From Dipteronia dyeriana (taxonomy: Eukaryota > Streptophyta > Magnoliopsida > Sapindales > Sapindaceae): a DNA stretch of 64,000 nucleotides. Under the pieces are notes generated by a model. It saw only the letters and a program-made list of their open reading frames with translations, was not told where the DNA came from and searched no databases. Below, piece after piece: positions 1 through 12,181 of the stretch (positions are counted from its first letter, which is position 1; every line of letters begins with the position of its first letter). The stretch lies in assembly GCA_032871835.1 (NCBI GenBank), contig CM065297.1, positions 17,343,098-17,407,097 on the forward strand. Direction: 5' to 3'. A program made the position numbers and the translations under genes.

Positions 1-469
1 TCAAGTTCCTATGGCGTATTGGCTTATTTCCTCCTCTATTCTGTTCCAGCTTCTGTGGTTGAGTGACGGGAAATGGCCTTGTGGGAACCTGATTTCAAAA
101 CCCTCGATGATTTAGTTGGGACTCTACCCGTTTGGCTAGCTGTATCACATCGAGCAGGGTGTGGACCGATGGGTGACCTGATCTTGAATGGCCAGATGCA
201 ACCTACCCAAAAGTATCGAGGCTAATTGCCCCTTAGATTCAGGTAAGTCATTACGGCCAGACAAATGCTGGAACTCAAACATACACTCATGTACTCTTCG
301 ATTACCTTGTTGGCACCGATGATACTATTGAAATAAAGTCTGCTCAAAATCTAGCGGAAGAAATCACCTTTTCAGCAGTTATTTCATCCTATGCCAAGAT
401 CGGATTCTGTCTTTTCCTTGTCGCACCCATGCTTGTTATAGCTGCTCCCACCTAAACGGGGCTCCCTTT

Positions 470-960
470 TCAGTTTGTAAGCAACCAGTTTGACTTTCTT
501 TTCTTCATGAAATCCCATATAATAAAAAAATGTTTCACTTCATTTAACCAATCAAGGAAATCCCTAAAATGTAACTGCCCATTGAATGATGGAATGTCCA
601 TCTTCATACGGAAATCATTATTTTGTGTCACGCCCATTAGCTTTCCATGCATGGCTAAAGCCTCGATGTCTTCATCTGTAGAATCACCATCATGTAGATG
701 ATGCCGATTATTTATTACCCTTGGTTTGGGGTCACGTTGTTGTTGATTATTGAAAACATGTTCGTTTTCAGGTTCTAGATTCCTCTTAAGGCCGTGACGT
801 ATCAACCACGCGAGAATGGTCTTTAGATTTAGTATTGATTGTCGATAACATGGAAGAATCGATCATATTTCTTGTAACATACTGATCCTTTGCAACCTCA
901 CCCTGAAGGTTTATCTCATCTGTTTTATCGTAGGTGGCCAATGAAATAAGGGCAAACCTT
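470..960 (-). pseudogene. Ty3/gypsy gag remnant
   Basis: A minus-strand frame (470-805) contains a stretch reading MKMDIPSFNGQLHFRDFLDW followed by LNEVKHFF. This is the usual entry into a plant Ty3/gypsy retrotransposon Gag domain, the structural protein that packages element RNA in virus-like particles. The upstream part (806-960) is out of frame with it, so at least one frameshift separates the start from the domain. After the Gag entry the frame ends at WLLTN instead of continuing through the rest of Gag, so the copy is truncated. A primer-binding site and LTR edge lie just upstream at 961-975, which fits a 5' end. It is a fragment; protease, RT and integrase are not recognisable in 1-469. 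Confidence 0.6.
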
Positions 961-972
961 GCTCTGATACCA
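961..972 (-). other. tRNA-Met-type primer-binding site of the Ty3 remnant
   Basis: On the minus strand this reads TGGTATCAGAGC, the complement of the initiator tRNA-Met 3' end used as a minus-strand primer by many plant LTR elements. It sits two bases from a TG...CA-style LTR edge (plus-strand TGACGC from 975) and upstream of the gag remnant. The order LTR, primer site, gag is therefore kept. Confidence 0.6.
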
Positions 973-974
973 AT

Positions 975-1258
975 TGACGCAACGGTAGTAACCAAGGAGT
1001 CGACCACGTCGTCTCTTTATTGAACCAAAGCCCGAATCCACGAGAAAGTCCTTGAATCCATAAGGAAGATAAAAGACAAAATTTCTGAAATATTATTGAA
1101 TGAAAAAAAAATATCCTGCCCAAATCTACAAAACGTCTTAAATACTAAAATCATAACTCTAATTCATGTCAAGCATGGAATTAGGCAAAAAGGAAAAAAG
1201 TGCTAAAAAAATAGCTAAGGGGACAAATAAATCTAATCCCCATGATCAAGGAAAACTT
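975..1258 (-). repeat. partial 5' LTR of the Ty3 remnant
   Basis: The stretch begins TGACGCAACG directly outside the primer site, so it should be the end of the 5' LTR of the minus-strand element. Its outer boundary cannot be fixed because no second LTR copy is in the window. At 1259 a different sequence starts (TGTTAACAACC) that resembles the start of the LTR-like block at 2838. Confidence 0.4.
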
Positions 1259-1309
1259 TTGTTAACAACCAAAAATGACCAAAGAAGGAATCAAAGGGGT
1301 AAACAATTT

Positions 1310-2300
1310 TAGAACAGCATCCACCCGGTGCTTATTGAAGGGATTGCCGCCGAGATCTAGGGGGTCAGATTTCTTGTCCTTGATCATCTGAAAGATCTTA
1401 TTAGACTCCTTAATAAAGGCCCCAACAACCTCCATGCACCACTTCGCCTTGTCGACAAACTAAGCAGGAACCTGGTGCTTCCTCCTTCAGCAAAGACATC
1501 TTGTCCCACTCACCTTCCACCATGATCCACTCGCTTTTCCAGTCAACATCTTTCCTCTTGGTAGTGGGAACTATGAACCCCATATGGCTCGAGCATGATA
1601 GGTAGAAGAACCTCTTTAGGCCATGAGTTAGGGAGGAGACTTGGAAGAGGTGTCGTAGGTCATTGCACCTAGGCTCCTCGACACTCGACTTCTTCCCGTT
1701 TACTTCCTTCTACATTACTAGGAAGCCAATCAGGTTGCGCCATGGGCTAGAGGTCAGTTGTATAAAGATGAGCTGAAAGGCGTGTAGAGCACGATGCATA
1801 GTAGGTGGAGCGAAAGTCGAAGACAGACACGTGGATAGAAAGCTGACCCATATGAGATATGTAGATATTGTATCCTTTAGAAGGAAGCGGTAGAAGGATG
1901 TCTGATGGAATGTCGTACTCACGACGGAGCGCGACCAAGGCCTCATTGGATACAGTAGAGTCAAGGACGTAACCAAACCACTATAGCAGAACCAGCGTTG
2001 ACCCTATCACTATCGAAACCGTATCGACTCCGTCATCTTCATCCTGTTCCCCTGTTCCCCTGTTCTAGTTTGGCCCTCCCCTGAAACTAAAAGGGGAGAA
2101 TCATCAGTGTTCACAAACCCGATCCTAAAAGACGTGTTCCAACTTGACCGTACGGAGTAAAAGAGAATCCCCATCGTCGTCAGAGATAGGGTGGTTCTTC
2201 CTTTTCCTTCCTACAAGAAGCGGAGGTGAATCAACTGGTGACCGTGGCTCAGAGAGATAACCATTGGTCTCTTTGCTATTCTAATCGTCATACATGATAA
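1310..2300 (-). pseudogene. decayed gypsy-type accessory ORF (PF04195-like), copy 1
   Basis: Minus-strand frames with many stops and shifts carry short peptides such as ALVALRREYDIPSD, LLPLPSKGYNIY and LTSSPWRNLIGFLVM. These resemble the plant family annotated as 'putative gypsy type transposon' (PF04195), whose core is a proline/leucine-rich segment followed by an N-x-W-R-like motif and a hydrophobic stretch. The likely N-terminus lies near 2300, with a serine/acid-rich low-complexity region after it. The protein has no established biochemical role; it is carried as an extra ORF by Tat-lineage Ty3 elements. Better preserved relatives occur here at 21317-27640 and 46911-49786. Assignment rests on motif resemblance only. 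Confidence 0.45.
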
Positions 2301-2837
2301 AGAAACAAAGAAAATGTGCAGCCTTAGATGAGGGAAATGATTGAAAGTGATGGGGTGGGAAAGAAAGGAAATGGCTTAAAGAAAAAAATAGAGGGGTTCA
2401 AAAAATATGTGAGTGGAAATGGTGGGAAAAATGGTGCAGTAGCCCTACTTATAGGGGAATGGATAACCCCACTATCGGGTTAATCGGGAGCGTCGAAAAA
2501 GATCAACAACAGAGATCACTTAAAAAACTGCCCTAAGTGGACGCTTGATGGCTGTGTAGGCAGGCTTTTTGACCAGAGAGGCTTGCCCCTGTGTGACACG
2601 TGGCAAAAGGAAATGATGGCGTGTGGATGTCACTCCTCAACACGCCTCGTGTTTTGTGCCCCATTACACAACGTTACTGTAGCATTTATTACAATTTCAT
2701 CCCCGGTCTCACTACGACGATGGAGAGAAAACCAAAGGTCGAAAAGAAAATCAAACCGAGGCAAGTCCTCTGTGTGGCTACCACACCTCGCCTATAAAGT
2801 TCAAAGGAATCCTTAGCAATCAAGGCAGGGGGACTAC
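2301..2837. other. transposon-derived stretch without a gene
   Basis: No coding region is supported. The sequence lies between the decayed accessory ORF and an LTR-like block and is probably the leader or untranslated part of the same element. Short open frames here have no recognisable motif. Confidence 0.4.
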
Positions 2838-4240
2838 TGTTAACTACCAAAAACGAAATCAAATAAGCATTTCCTCCCAACACACTACAGTGAAGCTGGA
2901 GTCAGAGTAGATCCTCGATCCGCCTGACTTGGCCATGTCCCAATACAATCGGAATCGCCCCCGATACCAAGGCAGTTTGAACTAGAAAGACCCCACTCCA
3001 TCCTCCATTTTCAAACTGTTGGAGGCACCAGAGTACTAGGCACGAATCGGGGGCGATTGCTACGGTAAGATGTTCTAATGTCCTGGCCCCTAGGATTGAA
3101 CCGCAACCGATGTACTTGGGCTCCCTAAATCCTTTGGGGAAAAGCAAAGGTGCCCTGAGTAGTTGAGAACAATCAAGAATCACCACCAAAAGTCACCAAC
3201 AGACCCGTGAAAGGCTGATGCAAGCCGTAACAAATAAACCAGCTTGAATAAGAAGGGAGCTTATTAGAGAACAATGGGTAGGTAGGCATTAATTGTTCCC
3301 AGTTGACAACGGAAAGGCAAAATAAGAAATCGATAGACCAAGTCACATCATGCCAACCAGTGTCAACGACCTGATGGCGGTCCAACTCAACCCTTGGAAA
3401 GGTTAACCCCAATCATCACCAAAAAAGGAACCTAGGCTCCAGCTGATAAAAATGATGCACAAAGCACATATGTAGCAAAAGGAAACCTTAGAAAGAAATG
3501 CCTGATAGTGGTACCATGGCAGACGTTGTCACTGTCTCCTTGTAGGCCTCAATTATGAAAGCAACTCGTTTGGCCAACTCAAGCAGCCCTGAAGAACCAG
3601 AGTTGGGGAAAACGCCATATAAAGTGAGTACATGGACATTAGGGCATATGTGGGACCATCCCAACCGTCTAAGACGCGTGTCCCGTCCATGCTCGATACA
3701 GATAAAGGTTGAGATCTCTTAACAGTTGTCCCGCCTAAGACCTATCAAACTGACAACCAGATAAGCCTTAGGGCCAATCTAGAGTGATCTTGACCCTCTG
3801 AGTTGTTTGACACAGTAGGCCCAAGGCAAAGGAGCGGTGAGGATCGTGTAAAGGACTCTCACATGATGGGGGATCCTCCTCACCAATCACATACTTGACA
3901 CTCTATAAATACCCCAACCTCAGAAGAGTTAAGAGGGGATAATGAATTCTTGAGAGAGAAAAGAAAGTGTGAATTCCTACTATAGAACGACTAGTCTCAA
4001 GCAAGAGGCCAGATAGTGTGAGTTTCTACTCTAGAACGACTAGTCTCAAGCAAGAACCTCTTTGTAAGAAGGAGGATGAGAGAATTGTGCCTCCCCCTCC
4101 TAACCAAATATTGACACTCAAACCTGTCAATAAAAGAGTCTTGCTTTATTTATTAACAAAGTACGAAAATGTCCTATTGATATAGTGTATTGTGTGTTGT
4201 GTCCGTCCCCGGTCACGATCGGTACTAGCACCCCCTGGGT
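2838..4240 (+). repeat. probable LTR of a decayed LTR retrotransposon
   Basis: The block opens with TGTTAACTACCAAAAACG and contains a TATA-like CTATAAATACC near 3903-3913, followed by a short tandem duplication and AATAAAAG near 4130, in the order expected of promoter, R region and polyadenylation signal. The right edge is not defined and no matching second LTR is complete in the window. A short similar start at 1259 (TGTTAACAACCAAAAATG) may be the remains of the partner LTR. This is inference from layout; a promoter-bearing intergenic region is the alternative. Confidence 0.35.
3966..4056 (+). repeat. tandem duplication, two ~49-bp units
   Basis: The unit contains GAACGACTAGTCTCAAGCAA and occurs twice head to tail, each copy beginning GTGTGA. 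The copies differ by a few substitutions. It lies downstream of the TATA-like box in the LTR-like block. Confidence 0.75.
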
Positions 4241-4625
4241 ACTAGTCTCGGCTAGTATCTGACGCAGCACGACTCACATAAAATTAAAGATCCTGCCACC
4301 TATTTCGGCACCCGTACCGCAATATAACCATGACCTAGCTGCCCAGAACCACGCTAGGGCCCCTACGACCACGCAGCATTACCCCGCTCGGTCTAAGTGT
4401 TGTCCAGGAAGTCCTTGATCGATTTTTTAGATAACAACTTTCTTAAAACTAAAACAACAGTTCGGGCATACATCACGGCGTAGTATTGGGCATTGAAGAT
4501 CTTTCCAAATTGCTTTGGTCGTGTGAAATTCGCACCATTACGACTCTGTCGCCGACTCCAGTAAAAATCCCTTCGTTTGGGCTTTTGTAGTTCCAAACGC
4601 TCCAAATAGGTATCAGCTAAGTGTT

Positions 4626-4739
4626 CTACATCAATAATGCAGCGAAAACGATAAACCATCTACCTCCAAGTACATGCAATCCAAAGCTCTTCACCACTCT
4701 CCAACTAGTGCCGCTCTCATTGAACTCAGACATAACCAT
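4626..4739 (-). pseudogene. N-terminal relic of a second nodulin-like MFS gene
   Basis: A minus-strand frame starts at 4739 and reads VVKSFGLHVLGGRWFIVFAA before ending after LLM at a TAG. This aligns with the N-terminus of the intact transporter at 5859-7652, which has [19 protein letters not shown]; the shared pattern is SF-L----GRWF-VFA-LL. It is on the same strand as the intact gene and about 1.1 kb downstream of its stop. Beyond the stop, similarity is lost, and an 88-codon frame overlapping it (4393-4659) has no recognisable motif. I infer a decayed tandem paralogue. Chance similarity is unlikely but the fragment is short. Confidence 0.5.
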
Positions 4740-5858
4740 TTTTTTGGCTCAAATTCTAACACAATCTAAAACAGAAATGAAATTTTGTTAGGACTCGACA
4801 ATTGATCGAAGGAATTTGTCAGTATTAAAGAACAGCCGAAGAGGTTAATAGCCAAACTAAATCCTGATGGTATAATTTAAAGGAATCTAAAATGCAAAAT
4901 ACAAGATTGTATTTGATCAGCAGATATAAGAAATATAAAAACGGGTGTTCGACTTATATGATTTGTCTTGTATTGTTGTCTGGCTCACTTTCGTGGGCAA
5001 ATCAAATATATAATTGCAGTCAATGCCATGCAAAATCCACTTGCAGTTTCATACTATTTTTCTAGTTGAAGCAAAGTCATCTTGACTATGAATCATTTTG
5101 TTCTATTGTTTTGTTTCCAGCAAGAAGAATCCATCTAAATAAGTCTATAAAGTTGTCTTTGTTGGTTTAAGTAAAGCTGACCTGAGCTTAAGTTGGTAGG
5201 ACGACAGTTCTGCTGACGGAATTAAAACCTTTCTAGCTATTATGAAATTTGAGACTGAACACGAAGCCAAAATGTTAGAAAGATACCAAGATTAGCAATT
5301 ACCTTCACTTAAAAGTAAATCAAGTCTTGTACATGACAGAACATTGCGGCCCCTTAGCAGAGGACACAAAAAGAAACACAGATAACTGAGGGGTTGGAAT
5401 AATAGAAGCTCAACGGCAATCTGTCAACTGACTAGCCTATTCATACCGAACCACCACATCCATGAAAGATTATTTACCCAATTTTGCCAGCTGCGACCTG
5501 GGTCAAGCTCACAGATGAAGCAAGACTTTTAAAATTAAATCAAGTTTGGAGGCAACCCAGTAAAATTATCATTTTGTAAAATGCAAATATAAAAATTTAA
5601 ACGAAATATGAGGACGAAAAGGAATTTTTTCCAAGAGGTTGGACTGTTGGAGGGGTCATGCTGAAGCTTCGCCCCGTTCGATCCAACTTAGATTTTCGCA
5701 ATAAAGGAAGAAACCAAAAGCATGAACTAGTCAATCTCTTTAAACTAATATTCTGCTTCAATAATGTTAAAATTGAAAATCAGAAGTATATATTTAGTTC
5801 ATTTAAGTTCAATTTCCTTCTACAAACAGAAAATAAATCAATGTCCCCAATCTATAAA
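4740..5858. other. intergenic, downstream of the MFS gene
   Basis: No gene is visible. A tRNA-like phrase near 5185-5220 (GTTGGTAGGACGACAG) recalls a Pol III A box but no matching B box or cloverleaf follows. Two copies of AAATCAATGTCC sit just past the transporter stop, in its probable 3' untranslated region. Confidence 0.5.
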
Positions 5859-7652
5859 TCAATGTCCATTGAGTGTTGTTGTGGTGGAGACGGTGGTGGT
5901 TATAGCAGCCGCAGCGACATCTGCCGGAGGTATTGGTTCAATGTCTTTCAATGGTACAACACCAGTTGTCATGTCAATCTCGGCAGCTTTGGCTTGGTCT
6001 CTGAATTTCTTATAGATATCACCTTGGTAAAATTTCTTGGTCCTGATAACCAAAACGCTCGAGATAAGGCAGCCGAACATAGTAGTTGCTGTGATTATAA
6101 GGAAAGCCTTTTTATAACACTCCACACCACTGCAAGTCAAGTCCTCTCCGGCCCCTCTTGTTCGACCCAGAACCTCCATTTGCTTCAAAGCTTCTTTATC
6201 GTACAACTTTCCGGCCACTACCACGTTAAGCAAATACGTACCAAGCGGACTTGCCACGCCGCTAAGATTGTACAGAGTAGAGAAGTACTTAAGTCCGAAT
6301 ATTTCCGATATAGTAGCGACAAGTAGCGGCCATTGAGCTCCGAAACAGAATCCAATAATAACCGAAGCAAAGTAGAGAGAATTCGGGAAACCAAATGCGA
6401 TCAAAAGATGTCCTACGCAAGATAGAAGAAGCACGAACGTTAAAAGCAGAGGACGTGGGATTTTGTACTTTGTTAACAAGAATTCGGAGGCGAAACCGGA
6501 TACTACTCTGCCTAGATAATTCCATATGCTCACTAGTGATACGAATGTTGTGGTGCTACGAGTTGCATAGCCTAATGAGGTCCCGATTTGACCCAAGTTG
6601 TCGATTGCCGTTAATGTCCCTCCCACGCCGCAAGTTATTGAAATGAATAGAATCAACATGTCAATACTGAAGAGAGCTTGCAATATTGTGTAGTCTTCAC
6701 CTCTGTCTGGTGGTCTGAAGATGTTTTCTGTGCAAGAAACCGGCTTCTCTGAACTCGCTGTCACCGGAGGAGGTGTTTGTGGCGGTAATTCAACTGCTGG
6801 TGGCTCTTCGGAGACTACTTTGAATTGAGAAAGGTCGTTCAAGGCTTGTTTCTTGGCTTTCCAAAGAGTGAATTCTTCAGGAATTACGATAGCTATCGGA
6901 AGCAAAAGCAATATAATGACAAGCGTAGCGCTACAAATGTACTCGAATCTACTGAAAGTGAGCCGATTCTGTAAAATTATTACCACCATGAGAAAACCTG
7001 CAAGCCCGAGAGAAATATAGAGCATTTTGTAGAAGATTTTGAGCTCGTTTGCTTGTCTAACGATCTTTATAATCCGAATTGTTCGGAGAAAAGCAAAGGA
7101 TGTAGCTGCAGGAAGCCAAGCAATTAGCAAAATAAGAGCCTTTGAATCGTCTCCATAGAAAGCATGGTACAGTTGTGTAATAATAGCTCCACTAAGCCCA
7201 ACAAATCCCTTCAAAAGGCCTAAAAGGCTTCCTCGACTCTCCGGGAAGTTCATGACACAAGTAACCAAAGCTCCAGTGTTAGCGAAAGTTTGAGAATTAG
7301 CACCTATACATATGTATAGACACATTTGCCAGACTTGTGGCTTGGCGATGCGACCTGTGACCGCGAGCCAAATCATGAAATACCCGAAGAAGTTCATGAC
7401 CGCACCGGCTGATAGCACAATCCACGGTGGTGTAACTTCGTTGATGAGTCCCGCTATGACTCCAGCGTTGCCCCCTAAGTCTTTGAAGAAGCTTAGCAAG
7501 TTGAGAGTGGATTGGTCGTAGCCTAAAGATGTTTTGATATCGGTTGAGTATACACTGAACATATAAGTTGCACCAGCTACTGACAAGATCAAGAGTGAAG
7601 CAAAAACCATGAACCACCTTCCGGTGATAGTGTATAACGCGAAGCTCCTCAT
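5859..7652 (-). CDS. nodulin-like major facilitator superfamily protein (NFD4-like)
   Basis: An intact single-exon frame of 597 residues. The first half matches the plant 'Nodulin-like' membrane domain (about residues 8-255): [20 protein letters not shown], then [19 protein letters not shown], then the segment [20 protein letters not shown] and [20 protein letters not shown]. The second half (about 330-560) is an MFS-type set of helices including [20 protein letters not shown]. Around twelve hydrophobic segments are visible with a long hydrophilic central loop (residues ~275-325) rich in proline. The C-terminal tail has threonine runs. Members are polytopic membrane proteins annotated as nodulin-like or NUCLEAR FUSION DEFECTIVE 4-like; some relatives are induced in nodules, but the substrate of this one cannot be read from sequence. 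Length and start suit the family. It is the only intact host gene here and has no frame damage. A gene symbol is not assigned because several paralogues share this architecture. Confidence 0.93.
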   Translation of the reverse strand: MRSFALYTITGRWFMVFASLLILSVAGATYMFSVYSTDIKTSLGYDQSTLNLLSFFKDLGGNAGVIAGLINEVTPPWIVLSAGAVMNFFGYFMIWLAVTGRIAKPQVWQMCLYICIGANSQTFANTGALVTCVMNFPESRGSLLGLLKGFVGLSGAIITQLYHAFYGDDSKALILLIAWLPAATSFAFLRTIRIIKIVRQANELKIFYKMLYISLGLAGFLMVVIILQNRLTFSRFEYICSATLVIILLLLPIAIVIPEEFTLWKAKKQALNDLSQFKVVSEEPPAVELPPQTPPPVTASSEKPVSCTENIFRPPDRGEDYTILQALFSIDMLILFISITCGVGGTLTAIDNLGQIGTSLGYATRSTTTFVSLVSIWNYLGRVVSGFASEFLLTKYKIPRPLLLTFVLLLSCVGHLLIAFGFPNSLYFASVIIGFCFGAQWPLLVATISEIFGLKYFSTLYNLSGVASPLGTYLLNVVVAGKLYDKEALKQMEVLGRTRGAGEDLTCSGVECYKKAFLIITATTMFGCLISSVLVIRTKKFYQGDIYKKFRDQAKAAEIDMTTGVVPLKDIEPIPPADVAAAAITTTVSTTTTLNGH

Positions 7653-7800
7653 ATTTCTCTAGCCACTGCCACCACTACTGATACCTGCAGCAGCAGCCAC
7701 CATTTTTTCTACTAGACAATATCTACTAGAATTGTCTAGCAAAGCTAGCTAGCTAAGTATTGGTAATATTATATTATAACATGTTAATTTATAATATAAA
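7653..7800 (-). promoter_or_regulatory. 5' leader and putative core promoter of the MFS gene
   Basis: Upstream of the start codon is a CAG/CCA-rich leader followed by AT-rich sequence. A TATA-like TTATAATATAATATT lies on the minus strand near 7766-7782. Repeated CTAGCTAG and the pair CTAGACAATATCTACTAG / CTAGAATTGTCTAG are small palindromes. The promoter assignment is positional only. Confidence 0.4.
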
Positions 7801-8970
7801 TTAACTAATAATTTTTATTTTCATAACTTTATTGACTATAAAAATGGAAAACAAAATCGATCCATTTTAATATTTTATTTTTTTATTATTTCTTATATTA
7901 TTATTTAATACAGTGTGTATTATATATATAATTTTTTTTTAGATATCACTAAAATAAACTAAGTAAATATTGAACTCTTATAACAGTGATCTGTATTATT
8001 TATTTTGTTAGGTTAAATATTAATATTATTTTGATAAATTTATATTAGTTTATTATTTAAATTTTGTTCAAAATTATTATAATTTAATTTGGTTTGATAT
8101 GAATATTATAAAATTAAATTACAAGTATGTAATTGTCAATTAAATATATCAATGGTATAATAATATTTTAATTAAGCTACTGACATTTATATTTTATAAG
8201 CCGTGAACTATTAAAATATTATTTTCAGTTATGCATACGGCATACCGTTAAGAATAGATCTAGGTTTTGTAATAAAATAAAAGATGTTTTTTTATATACT
8301 CTTTAATTATATAATTGAAATGAAAATTATGAAAAAAATTAGATTGATTTAGTTATAAATAATTTTCTAGTTATAAAATAGACGTATTACATTTTAATTA
8401 GTTAATGCCTATTTAATTAATTTATTTGTATTATTACTTTTAACACCAAATGATACTATATTTTGTTGAAAAGTATATATATATATATATATATTTTGTA
8501 TGAGATTTCTATTGATATTATATAAAGATTATATGATCTACAATATTAGTTTTTGTCCTGATCTTTCAAAACCAAAATTCTGACTTCACCCGATTGATGA
8601 TGGAGATGAGAGGTAGAGAGAGAGAGATATGAATCGGAGGGCTGTGAATTATACGAGTTTTTCATTTGATTTGAGAGTTAAAAAGTATGAATTAATTTCT
8701 TGGAATGGGCGGTGGTGGGGTTCGAGGAGGTGGAAAAAGATAAAAGAAAACTTATTGTTTTGAAACTGTGATGAATAATGTAAGGATTTCCAATTTCCAC
8801 CGCCTAAATCATTCATCACTTGAATTTTTGTCATCACACACGTGGAGAATAAGAAATCATTCTTTTCTAACTTATGTCTTTGGTGTGAGGCGGCAAAAAC
8901 TAAGCATTCATGATTCGACAAGAGAAATTACAATTACTACCCCTCTTTCCTACCTATATATAATAATATA
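7801..8970. other. AT-rich intergenic region
   Basis: No gene is supported. The region is very AT-rich up to about 8570, with a (TA)n microsatellite at 8474-8494. From about 8580 to 8940 composition is more balanced, with short purine runs (GAGAGAGAGA near 8620), but there is no coding signal or clear terminal repeat. Confidence 0.5.
8474..8494. repeat. (TA)n microsatellite
   Basis: About ten TA dinucleotides in a row within AT-rich spacer. Confidence 0.9.
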
Positions 8971-8978
8971 AATAGGAA

Positions 8979-11900
8979 TAGACATGGCCACGATTCCGGC
9001 CGGTTCCGGTTCGGCCGGTTCCGGTTTTTTTTTTTTTTTTTTTATTATACATTTATACTCATTTAAAAAAAAATACGAAAACATAAGACATGTAATAATG
9101 TGAAATTGTAAATGAATTTTACTGTGTAAGGCCGTAAGCCGAAATTAAAATTCAAAATAATAATAGTAAATACATAATTGAAATAAATGTATAAAACTAA
9201 AAATGAAAAAAATTGGTATTGCACTTAATTTGTACAAAAAATAAGTTGCCTACGTATCCTCTCGGGGTTTAGAGGAATCAAAGACCACGTAGTTATTTTA
9301 CATTTTATTGTCTTTTACATATGTAAGTCTGTAACTAATCGCTGTCTTCCGTTCCGGTGCCGGTGGTGTGATCATCATCGAAGAAATCGTATATCACTTC
9401 TGACTCCATTTCTTGTTGTCTATATTCAGCCTTTGTCCAATCATCAACACACTTGAACTTGAATTGATTCTGGACTCAAAAGCGACCGTCTTGCGTCTAA
9501 AATATTTCCACCAACGCTAAACTCTTGTTCCACAGCCACTGTAGAAACCGGTGTTGCAAGAATCTGTTTGGCTATTATAGATAAGATTGGGAAGTGCTTT
9601 AGATGTTCTCTCCACCAATGTAGAATATCAAATTTATTCACATCATCGTCTCCTATAAACTCAAAATTGGTACTGTGATAAGTTTCTATCTCATCATACG
9701 AGTCCGAACTTGATGAAGAAGAAGAAGAACCCCGTAATCTTTTATCTTTTGGGATAAAAGTGCAGACCCTGCCCCCAACACTCCAGAAGATCGAGTTTGG
9801 GAGACATTTTCATTTTGTGGAACACTAATGTTCAATGATGGACCATAAATTCTACGATATTCATCATATAACTGATAAAATAATGTCTTAATTGCAGCAC
9901 AATAAGTATTAATTTCTAATTGTATACTTAAACATTTATAATAAAGAGTTAAATAATCTGTCAATGCATCTAGTTTACAACGTGGGTCAAAATACAACGC
10001 AAACAGGTAAATAATTGGAAACTCCCTATAATAGTCTAACCATTTTTTTTCATAGCTTCAATGCATGCTTGTAATTGTATATCAGATGAATAGTCAGCAA
10101 ATGCACCAACAATATTACAACCCTCAATAATAAATAATTGAGTAGTAGGATAATAAATACCTGACAAATTGTTAATAGCACTATTAAAAACTTTTAACAA
10201 ATTACAAATTTTTTTACAAACATCCCAATGGTGTGTATAAAGATTGATTTGACTAACATTATATTGCATAAAAGAAACTAATAAATCCCTATATTCATAA
10301 CTTTCACAAAGCAATTTATAAGTAAAGTTCCAACGTGTTGGAACATCACGAGAAAATCTAATGGGATGTCTACCTGCCTGTTTACAAAATCTTACCCATG
10401 CTTTCATAACATTAGGATGTTTCCACAAATATGAGAGGGCATCTTTAATGGGTTTAATAAAAGCTTGAAGAATTTCCAAACCTTTTTGAACGCATAAATT
10501 TAAAACATGGCAAGCACAGCGTTGATGAAAAAATTTACTATTAAAATAAGGCTTGCATAATTCAATTAAAGCAGAAATAACTGCCGTATTATTAGAAGCA
10601 TTATCAAAACCAATTGAAAAAATTATGCTTTCAATTTTATACTCTTCAAAAATGATTTTCATAGTTTTATAAATATTATCAGCAGTATGTGCATATCAAA
10701 AACTCTAAATGCAAGAATTCTTTTTTGTATTGTCCATGCTTTGTCCATATAATGACAAGTTACACCCAAGTATGAATGCATTCGCCAATGGTCAGTCCAT
10801 ATGTCAGCACATACAGAAACACGACCTATATAGTTAGCAAAATATTTTTTTAAAATCCTTTTTTCCTTTTTATAAATATCATACATTGTACGCGTGAGAG
10901 TGGTCCTAGGGACACGACATGCAGTAGGATTTAATGCTTTATGACAATATTGATAAAACCAACTTTTTCACCAAAACTAAAAGGTAAATTTTCTATAGCT
11001 ACCATCCTAGCTAATTCTTCTCTATTAGCTTGATCACTATATTTAAATAATTGAGTTTCAGAGGTAGAAAACCTGGAAATTTGAGATTGTGCATTCCCCT
11101 TGGCAAGTTTTGCTGGATGACGGGTCGTAATATGCTTCCTATATGTGCAGTATCCTCCAGATTTAGTCCACTTGTATTCTTTAGGGCAGTAATTGCACAC
11201 CGCCCAACATGTTCCATTCGGTTTCGTAACTTTCTTTATGTGGAGAATGAATAGATCAGATTTGACATGCTTCTTATCCTTCTCTACCGCCTCTTCAAAA
11301 TTTGGATTTGTAGCAAAATCGGATATATTTTCTGATTGGCTTGTCATATTACCGGGGTTAGGGCCGCTAGTAGGCTGGCTAGAATTGGGTTCAGAAATTA
11401 TTAAAGGGGGATTTGGATTGACTGGATAGTTTAGAGATTCAAGATAGGCATGCCGTTGCAGGAACTCATGGTAAGCGGTGTCATCAAAACCGATATTATA
11501 CGGCTGGACCAGATCCGGCTCTGACATACGACCCTTACCGGTCCTGGAAATGGAATGCCTTGGTGGAATGTCTCTTACTCCACTTCCACTTCCACTTCCA
11601 CTTGCCATCGAAAAAAATAATTTGTAAAAAAACTCTTCAAAAAAATTAAGATAAATGGATGAAATTAAAATTAAATTTTTTATTGAAAATATATTTTAAA
11701 AAATTGTTGACAAGGATTTTGAAATGATTTTAAAAAATAATAATTGCAATACACTACATATAAACAAATAAATAATTGACTAATTGAGAGATAGTTGAGG
11801 AGAATTAGGAGAATTGAGATTTGAGAGAGAGTTTTTTATAGCAATTGTGTGAAAACAAATGAATTATGGGGGTATTTATATAGGAAATTAAAGATTTAAG

Positions 11901-12179
11901 GGGAAAAAAAAAAATTGCCGTTGGGCCCAACGGCTCTTTGAATTTTTTACAAAAAAAATTCAAACGAAAAAAAAAATACAGGCCAAGAACCGGCGGTTCC
12001 TGAACCGGAATCAAACCGTCAATTCCTGGCCGGTTTTTTCAAAGGAAGAACCGGAATCGAACCGCCTCCCCCACGGATCCGGTTACGGTTTTGGAACCGG
12101 TTCCACGGTTCCGGTTACGGTTTATTTCACACGATTACGGTTTGGTTCCATGGTTTGAACTGAACCGTGGTCATGTCTA
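8979..12179 (-). mobile_element. hAT DNA transposon, autonomous type, inactivated
   Basis: Left end TAGACATGGCCACG and right end (complement) TAGACATGACCACGG form terminal inverted repeats. The flanks are AATAGGAA (8971-8978) and AATAGGGA (12180-12187), an 8-bp target duplication with one mismatch, as expected for hAT elements. Subterminal regions carry repeated GGTTCCGG/CGGTTCC motifs on both sides, typical of transposase-binding subterminal repeats. Inside is one minus-strand transposase gene with frame breaks. The 3.2-kb size is right for a complete hAT element. Confidence 0.88.
9335..11608 (-). pseudogene. hAT transposase (BED finger, RICESLEEPER/Tam3-like), broken
   Basis: The start at 11608 opens with MASGSGSGSG. 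A BED zinc finger follows at residues ~130-165 of the first segment, with CNYC and later HITTRH as metal ligands; it binds the element ends. The catalytic RNase-H-fold region follows in pieces: CADIWTDHW (about 10800, first acidic residue), GFDNASNNTAVIS (about 10590, second) and PTRWNFTYKLL (about 10325). The C-terminal dimerisation domain is at about 9460-9560, with ATPVSTVAVEQEFSVGG then RRSLLSPES. The gene ends at a TAG at 9335-9337. The frame changes at about 10930, 10880, 10660, 10030 and 9660, so no full protein is made. It would have moved this element and its non-autonomous relatives. Confidence 0.85.
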
Positions 12180-12181
12180 AA

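Noticed and set aside
1..469. Possible pol sequence downstream of the gag remnant
   Set aside because: No protease, RT or integrase motif could be read in any frame.
4393..4659. 88-codon minus-strand frame beside the transporter relic
   Set aside because: It is out of frame with the recognisable relic and has no known motif. I could not support it as a gene.
5160..5230. tRNA-like phrase GTTGGTAGGACGACAG
   Set aside because: No B box, acceptor stem or cloverleaf; not a tRNA gene.
5658..6646. Plus-strand frames opposite the transporter gene
   Set aside because: Antisense shadows of the 597-codon gene, with no motifs of their own.
8649..8971. Open frames in the spacer upstream of the first hAT
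   Set aside because: Short, overlapping on both strands and without domain or splice support.
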